From: Bacteroidia bacterium
Lineage (GTDB): Bacteria > Bacteroidota > Bacteroidia > Cytophagales > Cyclobacteriaceae
Assembly: GCA_016650355.1 (NCBI GenBank)
Contig: JAENVX010000048.1
Location: 1 to 10,329 of the forward strand
Direction: 5' to 3'
DNA: 10,329 nucleotides
This document shows, piece by piece, positions 6,204 through 10,329 of the stretch (position 1 is the stretch's first letter; each line of letters starts with the position of its first letter). The position numbers and the translations under genes were made by a program. A model generated the notes under the pieces. The model had not been told where the DNA came from, searched no databases, and saw only the letters and a program-made list of their open reading frames with translations.

Positions 6204-7232
6204 TTATAAACTCTCTCTTACTTTCTTTGCTCCTAGCACCATGTTCACAAGCTTTTGCCGCGAGGCCCATCGGGCAGTCTGGCTCAATCCACAATCAGGT
6301 GCTATGGCAAGTTTCTCTGCTGGCACATAAGGCAAACATTTTTTTATTCTCGCTACAACATCTTCCACCGTTTCGATGTAGTAATTTTTTACATCGATGA
6401 TTCCCACGGCCACATCCATCTTTTGGGCAAATTCTTTTAACAACTCAACTTCGGAAAATTCACGATTGGCCATTTCAACATGCACCTCATCAATCTTAAG
6501 GTCTAGAAAATCCGGAAGCATTGGCGCAATGCTGCGAAATCCTACCGGTCTTCCCTTAAAATTGCCAAAGCATAAATGGGTTGAGATTCTGCATTTGCCA
6601 TAAATAGAACCAACCGTGCGATTGAAAATATCCACAAAGCGCTTCGTATCTTCTTTGTATGCATAACAACTCATGGAAGGTTCATCCACTGTTATCTCCT
6701 TACAGCCTGCTACCACCAAATCTTCTAATTCCTTTTTTATAAAAGGCAACAATGCTTCAGTGATGGCATACCGATCTTTGTATTTCGCGTTTGGTAAGAG
6801 TCTACCGCTTAGAGTGTACGGACCTGGCACACTTGCTTTTAATGTAGGTCCAGTCGGTGCCAATCTTTGAAGTCGTTTAAACTCTCTAACAACACCTAAT
6901 CCATCCGGGGCCGTGATGGTATCTACTATCGTATTTTTTCCGCGCTGGTCGTGGGCTGCTGGTCCCCACTTACGCAAGTCATCTGTATTTTCCTTTATCC
7001 CTTTTAGATATCCATAGAAGGAAAGATTAAAATCCAATCGGGTTTGTTCACCATCAGTAATTACATCCAAGCCTGCTGTTACCTGATCGTGAATGGCTGC
7101 AATGACTGCATCTTCGATCATCTCTTCTTTGTCAGCATTGCCAAATTCATTCAAATTCTTTACGGCAAATTCCAACCATCCTGGAAAAGGATAACTGCCA
7201 ATAACTGTTGTGCGAAGTGGGATGGGTTGCAT
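6204..7232 (-). CDS. Stand-alone MetE catalytic-domain methyltransferase
   Basis: A 342-residue protein matching the C-terminal catalytic barrel of cobalamin-independent methionine synthase and lacking the N-terminal half of classical MetE (about 750 aa). Zinc ligands of the family are present: His219 and Cys221 (THLCFGN), Glu253 (HVEMAN) and Cys314 (APDCGL). The DEPS motif at 183-186 corresponds to the 'DEPA' of MetE, and TTVIGSYPFP (8-17) is the usual start. The chemistry is expected to be methyl transfer to (or from) a thiol bound to zinc. Related short proteins include archaeal and 'core' MetE enzymes with non-folate methyl donors, and epoxyalkane:coenzyme M transferases, so homocysteine methylation is likely but not certain. 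It sits inside a run of sugar-metabolism-like genes, 11 bp after the SIS gene and 2 bp before the MBL hydrolase, which is an unusual setting for methionine synthesis. Confidence 0.83.
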   Translation of the reverse strand: MQPIPLRTTVIGSYPFPGWLEFAVKNLNEFGNADKEEMIEDAVIAAIHDQVTAGLDVITDGEQTRLDFNLSFYGYLKGIKENTDDLRKWGPAAHDQRGKNTIVDTITAPDGLGVVREFKRLQRLAPTGPTLKASVPGPYTLSGRLLPNAKYKDRYAITEALLPFIKKELEDLVVAGCKEITVDEPSMSCYAYKEDTKRFVDIFNRTVGSIYGKCRISTHLCFGNFKGRPVGFRSIAPMLPDFLDLKIDEVHVEMANREFSEVELLKEFAQKMDVAVGIIDVKNYYIETVEDVVARIKKCLPYVPAEKLAIAPDCGLSQTARWASRQKLVNMVLGAKKVRESL

Positions 7233-7243
7233 AAGAGATTAAA

Positions 7244-8026
7244 TTATTTTTGTCCTACTTTTTCATAAAGACGTGCTAGTCTGTGCGCATGCTCATCATA
7301 AGCACTCTCAAATAATGTGACTGCCCTTTCTTCGCCTACAACCACTGCCCCACTCAATACGGTGGGCGGTTGTCCATTTTTTGTGAGTAGCCTCGCCACT
7401 TCTGCTTTTATACAGTTGATGATCATTGCCCCGCCAACAGTCGACCCCGGGGAAACTGGCGTATCCAATCCCTCCACATACACCATCGCATCGCCTGCAG
7501 GCGCACCTGTGTCGATAACGATATCAGCGAAGTCAGTTAATTTTTTTCCATCAGCTCGTTTGCTTTTGCTTTTTTCTGAATGCTCTTTGGTAATGATAGC
7601 AACCACCTGAATTCCTTTTTTTCTAAATAGTTCAGCCATCTCAATAGGGACGATGTTACAGCCACTGGAAGAAATAATAAGCGCACTGTCCTGTTGAGTA
7701 ACATCAAAATTGCGAAGTATGCGCTCAGCCAGTCCTGAAGTATTTTCCAAAAACATAGCTTGTCGCTGACCATTTGCCCCTACTACCAGGTTGTGAAATG
7801 TTAAAGACAGTTCAACTATAGGATTGAATCCCGGAAAGGAGCCATAACGTGGCCACATTTCCTCCACCATAATGCGGCTATGGCCAGATCCAAAGACGTG
7901 CACCATTCTGCCTGCCAAAATGGTTTGCGAAAAGATTTCAGCTGCATGTTGAATGGATAGCTCTTGCTTCAATACAACTTCTGTAAGCAGATGACATTTC
8001 TGAAGATAGTCGTGTGTTGGTGTCAT
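7244..8026 (-). CDS. SIS-domain protein, UPF0309-like
   Basis: A 260-residue SIS (sugar isomerase) domain protein of the UPF0309 type, related in fold to GmhA and MurQ. It is expected to bind a phosphosugar, as an isomerase, etherase-like enzyme or sensor. Key segments: an N-terminal helix pair (1-38), the phosphosugar loop FGSGHS (45-50), then ISSSGCNIVPIEM (118-130), the Ser-rich SIS motif that binds phosphate. A conserved stretch follows with GLDTPVSPGSTVGGAMI (186-202) before a helical C-terminus. There is no DNA-binding domain, so it is not an RpiR-type regulator. It lies between a ROK kinase-like gene (gap 7 bp) and the MetE-like gene (gap 11 bp). A kinase next to a SIS protein suggests the kinase product is its substrate. 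The exact reaction is not predictable from sequence. Confidence 0.83.
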   Translation of the reverse strand: MTPTHDYLQKCHLLTEVVLKQELSIQHAAEIFSQTILAGRMVHVFGSGHSRIMVEEMWPRYGSFPGFNPIVELSLTFHNLVVGANGQRQAMFLENTSGLAERILRNFDVTQQDSALIISSSGCNIVPIEMAELFRKKGIQVVAIITKEHSEKSKSKRADGKKLTDFADIVIDTGAPAGDAMVYVEGLDTPVSPGSTVGGAMIINCIKAEVARLLTKNGQPPTVLSGAVVVGEERAVTLFESAYDEHAHRLARLYEKVGQK

Positions 8027-8033
8027 GGATTGG

Positions 8034-8927
8034 TTATTTCATTTTAGAAAAAGCAAAGGCTGCCGCGCCTACTGCTCCTGCATGATCGGAAAAGTGAGCA
8101 AATTTTACTGGTGTTTTCTTTCCGCCTGGTCGCCATTCATAGTGATCAAGAAAATCCTGAAGCGGTTCTAACAAGGCATCTTTTGCTTGAATAATACCGC
8201 CACTTAATATCACAACTTCCGGAGATAAAATATTAATCACCGAGGCGATGTTGATCGCAAGCTTTCGCACTGAAGAAAGCCAAACCCACGAGGCAAAGTA
8301 ATCTCCTTTCCGAAAGTCATTCACCAGTTCTTCTGTTGTTTGGTACTTTCCGTGTGAGCGATCAGCGAGTGATATATTTCCAATCGCAGATTCAATGCTG
8401 CCCGCCATATTGGTAACATCTCGCTCAGAAGTCTCGGCATTGATTGTGCTATGTCCTATATGACCAGCCATTTGCGAAAAGCCCTGGTAAAGTTTGCCGT
8501 TAATTAATATAGCACCCCCCACGCCAGTACCTAATGAAATCAATGCAGCATGTTGAAGCCCTTTGGCAACTCCGAATTTTGCTTCGGCAACAATAGCCGC
8601 ATGGGCATCGTTAAGGACAGCTATATTTTCTCCAACCCAATCAGACCAGTTAAAATTTTCAAGTCCATTCATTCTTCCGGGCATGAACGAAATACAATTG
8701 TTTTCAGCATTGGCAAGACCTGGTGCACATAATCCAATTGCAGTAACATTACTATCAGCCTTAGCTTTAAAATTCTGAATCATCTCTGCCACCGCCTGTT
8801 TCCAATGCGTGTCATCTTTTTCAATTGTTTCAGTCTTCGTATCCAGTATCGTATTCCCCTCTTGATCGATCAGCACACCTTTTATGTTGGTGCCCCCTAA
8901 ATCAATACCTATAGCTAATGATTGCAT
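8034..8927 (-). CDS. ROK-family sugar kinase-like protein, atypical zinc motif
   Basis: A 297-residue ROK (repressor/ORF/kinase) protein without a helix-turn-helix, hence a kinase-type member expected to phosphorylate a hexose or amino sugar with ATP. Present: ATP phosphate loop DLGGTNIKG (9-17), catalytic Asp107 in LNDAHAA, second phosphate motif GTGVGGAI (133-140), adenosine motif SGGII (242-246). Unusual: the ExGH sugar-binding motif reads HIGH (156-159), so the Glu that normally contacts the sugar is His. The CxCGxxGCxE zinc-binding motif reads VTNMAGSIES (171-180), with all three Cys missing. The remaining length and domain order are normal. The gene follows the SDR gene by 9 bp and precedes the SIS gene by 7 bp. 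It may be a kinase for an unusual substrate or a binding-only protein; the retained Asp107 favours activity. Confidence 0.87.
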   Translation of the reverse strand: MQSLAIGIDLGGTNIKGVLIDQEGNTILDTKTETIEKDDTHWKQAVAEMIQNFKAKADSNVTAIGLCAPGLANAENNCISFMPGRMNGLENFNWSDWVGENIAVLNDAHAAIVAEAKFGVAKGLQHAALISLGTGVGGAILINGKLYQGFSQMAGHIGHSTINAETSERDVTNMAGSIESAIGNISLADRSHGKYQTTEELVNDFRKGDYFASWVWLSSVRKLAINIASVINILSPEVVILSGGIIQAKDALLEPLQDFLDHYEWRPGGKKTPVKFAHFSDHAGAVGAAAFAFSKMK

Positions 8928-8936
8928 AGTGGAGAA

Positions 8937-9728
8937 TTAAAATTGTCCTTCGCTGACAGACCAGCCACCATCTACAGAAAGGACTTGACCGGTGGTGAAG
9001 TTTGAATAATCAGACATAAAATAAACAGCAGCACCGTTTAAGTCAGCGGGTTGGCCGATGCGACCTCCACCCAAAGGTTGTTTTGTTTTGATGAATTTCA
9101 TTATAAGGTCATCGTTGGTAGCACGTTGCGCCATAGGCGTCTCGATCAGTGATGGCGCCAGCACATTAACTCTGATATTATGAGCTGCGTAATAGGATGC
9201 AATAGATTTTGAAAATCCTATCACAGCAGATTTCGTGGCTGCGTATGCGTGCGTAACAAAATATTTTGGTGATGGAGAAATTCCCAATACTGAGCCCATG
9301 TTCAAAATACTTCCGGAGGTTTTTTGGTCAAGAAAAGTTTTTATTGCTGCCTGATTTGATAACATGAGGGAGGTTAGATTCATCGAAAAGGTTTCATTCC
9401 ATCCTTCCAACGTCATTTCATGCAAAGGCCCATCTCCAAACTTTCGGCCGCTTCCTCCCGCCACATGATATAGTCCGGAGAACATTCCGAATTTATTTTT
9501 GCAAAGGTTAATAGCATCCATCGCAGTATCTGATTGGGCTGCGTCACCAACAATGGCTGTTCCTTTTTCACCCAATAACTGAGAAGCTTTTTCAACGCTC
9601 TCCTCATTACGGCCTACCACTACAACATTGGCTCCGTGTTCCACAAATGATTGTGCTGCCGCCAATCCGATTCCAGTCGTTCCACCTATAATTACGATTG
9701 ACTTTTGAAGAAGCCAGGGATTGGCCAT
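8937..9728 (-). CDS. Short-chain dehydrogenase/reductase
   Basis: A 263-residue classical SDR, cytoplasmic, NAD(P)-dependent. Cofactor motif GGTTGIG at 15-21; the NNAG position reads HVAGG (88-92); catalytic residues are Ser146 (NMGS) and Tyr162 with Lys166 (YAATK). The C-terminal GQVLSVDGGWS (247-257) is the usual family ending. Arg40 at the end of the second strand (VVVVGR) would suit NADP(H). Substrate is not readable; with a ROK kinase, SIS protein and lactonase-like hydrolase next to it, a sugar or sugar-alcohol dehydrogenase is a reasonable guess. It starts 81 bp after the aldehyde dehydrogenase stop; that gap has no visible terminator, so the two may share a transcript, or a promoter may lie there (no clear TAnnTTTG box found). 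It is followed by the ROK gene after 9 bp. Confidence 0.87.
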   Translation of the reverse strand: MANPWLLQKSIVIIGGTTGIGLAAAQSFVEHGANVVVVGRNEESVEKASQLLGEKGTAIVGDAAQSDTAMDAINLCKNKFGMFSGLYHVAGGSGRKFGDGPLHEMTLEGWNETFSMNLTSLMLSNQAAIKTFLDQKTSGSILNMGSVLGISPSPKYFVTHAYAATKSAVIGFSKSIASYYAAHNIRVNVLAPSLIETPMAQRATNDDLIMKFIKTKQPLGGGRIGQPADLNGAAVYFMSDYSNFTTGQVLSVDGGWSVSEGQF

Positions 9729-9809
9729 AAGTGATAGTTTGACACAATGTAAGAATTGTTTTGCAATGATGTTTTAACCAGCAGGCAATCGACTTACTAT
9801 GAACCTAAA

Positions 9810-10329
9810 TCAAAACCACTTGATGGTAAGATCAATGAGCTTCTGTTTAAAATCCGTATACGGTGGCGATATATGATCAAACCCACTCAACGGAGACCAC
9901 TGTTTCAAAACACCTCTTGCATTTGAGAAAGCTTCGAAGCCATAAAATCCATGGCCTTTTCCTATGCCGCTATTATTTGATCCGCCAAATGGAAGATTGT
10001 TATTGATAAAGTGAATTCCGTTATGATTAACACACGTTCCGCCTGCACGGGTATTATTGATAATGCGCTTGATATTCTTTTTGCTGCTGCTGTAAATGTA
10101 AAGTGCCAGAGGTTTTTCTTTCGAATTGATTTTATTAATCACTTCCTGCAAATCAGTATAGATGTAAAAAGGTAATATGGGACCAAAAATTTCCTTTTCA
10201 GCAAGGTCAGAATTTTCTGGAATATCGGTCATGATAGTTGGTCCAAAATAATCCTGACCAGGGTCTGTCTTACCACCATATTCAACCTGAGCTCCCTTTA
10301 CGAGTGCGTCCTGAAAGTAGCCCTCCACC
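9810..10329 (-). CDS. Aldehyde dehydrogenase, class-3-like, C-terminal part only
   Basis: The 3' part (about 173 codons) of an NAD(P)-dependent aldehyde dehydrogenase; the 5' part, with the catalytic Cys and most of the cofactor fold, is beyond the right edge. The GTG at 10326-10328 is an internal Val, not a start. Seen: the EKEIFGPILPF motif (C-terminal end of the catalytic region), then NLPFGGSNNSGIGKGHG and YGFEAFS. This pattern of 'PFGG.. SG.G..HG..GFEAFS' is typical of class 3 / fatty-aldehyde-dehydrogenase-like enzymes (ALDH3, AlkH, coniferyl aldehyde dehydrogenase group). The C-terminal tail of about 30 residues ends in LTIKWF. Specific substrate unknown. It is the first known gene of the operon in this window, though the 81-bp gap leaves its linkage less sure than for the others. 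Confidence 0.9.
   Translation of the reverse strand, partial: VEGYFQDALVKGAQVEYGGKTDPGQDYFGPTIMTDIPENSDLAEKEIFGPILPFYIYTDLQEVINKINSKEKPLALYIYSSSKKNIKRIINNTRAGGTCVNHNGIHFINNNLPFGGSNNSGIGKGHGFYGFEAFSNARGVLKQWSPLSGFDHISPPYTDFKQKLIDLTIKWF

Noticed and set aside
6202..6294. Longer N-terminus for the MBL hydrolase starting at 6294
   Set aside because: The extra 31 residues are the antiparallel-free overlap of the upstream MetE-like gene's end read in another frame; the ATG at 6201 fits family length and sits two bases after the upstream stop.
10326..10328. GTG as the start codon of the aldehyde dehydrogenase
   Set aside because: It lies at the window edge in the middle of a conserved enzyme that needs about 280 more residues upstream.

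Overview
The window looks like a piece of a Bacteroidota chromosome, probably near Cytophagales. The reasons are moderate-to-low GC, starts without clear Shine-Dalgarno sequences, and protein families (a TIR subfamily with an 'NPHDGLL' loop, a VWA protein with a 'GNEPF' motif) that I associate with that phylum. This placement is inference; there is no rRNA here. Every gene I can support is on the minus strand, so transcription runs from high to low coordinates.

Right two thirds (about 5338-10329): a tightly packed run of genes that looks like one operon. In transcription order it holds an aldehyde dehydrogenase (3' part only, cut by the window edge), a short-chain dehydrogenase/reductase, a ROK-family sugar kinase-like protein, a SIS-domain (UPF0309-type) sugar-phosphate protein, a stand-alone MetE catalytic-domain methyltransferase, and a UlaG-like metallo-beta-lactamase-fold hydrolase. 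From the SDR onward the gaps are only 2-11 bp. Kinase, SIS protein, oxidoreductases and lactonase-like hydrolase together suggest catabolism of a sugar or sugar acid. The MetE-like enzyme does not fit that plainly and hints at a methylated substrate or a linked one-carbon step.

Centre (3965-5131): a monocistronic VWA-domain protein with an N-terminal signal or anchor segment, followed by a good intrinsic terminator (about 3888-3921).

Left (335-3524): a two-gene operon for an NfnAB-type flavoprotein complex. The large subunit is conventional. The small subunit carries an extra N-terminal helical-repeat (HEAT-like) region of about 265 residues, fused to the usual FAD/NAD/[2Fe-2S] module.

The least expected content is in the spaces around the nfn operon. 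Reading the minus strand without requiring a start codon shows decayed TIR-domain coding sequence on both sides. The middle of a TIR domain lies at about 3661-3876, where a conserved Trp position is now a stop. A TIR N-terminus lies at about 193-300, and a second TIR-like N-terminus at 1-164 runs off the left edge. The locus has therefore hosted, and probably lost, TIR-domain proteins (a family widely used in bacterial NADase/anti-phage systems). The nfn operon now sits between the pieces.
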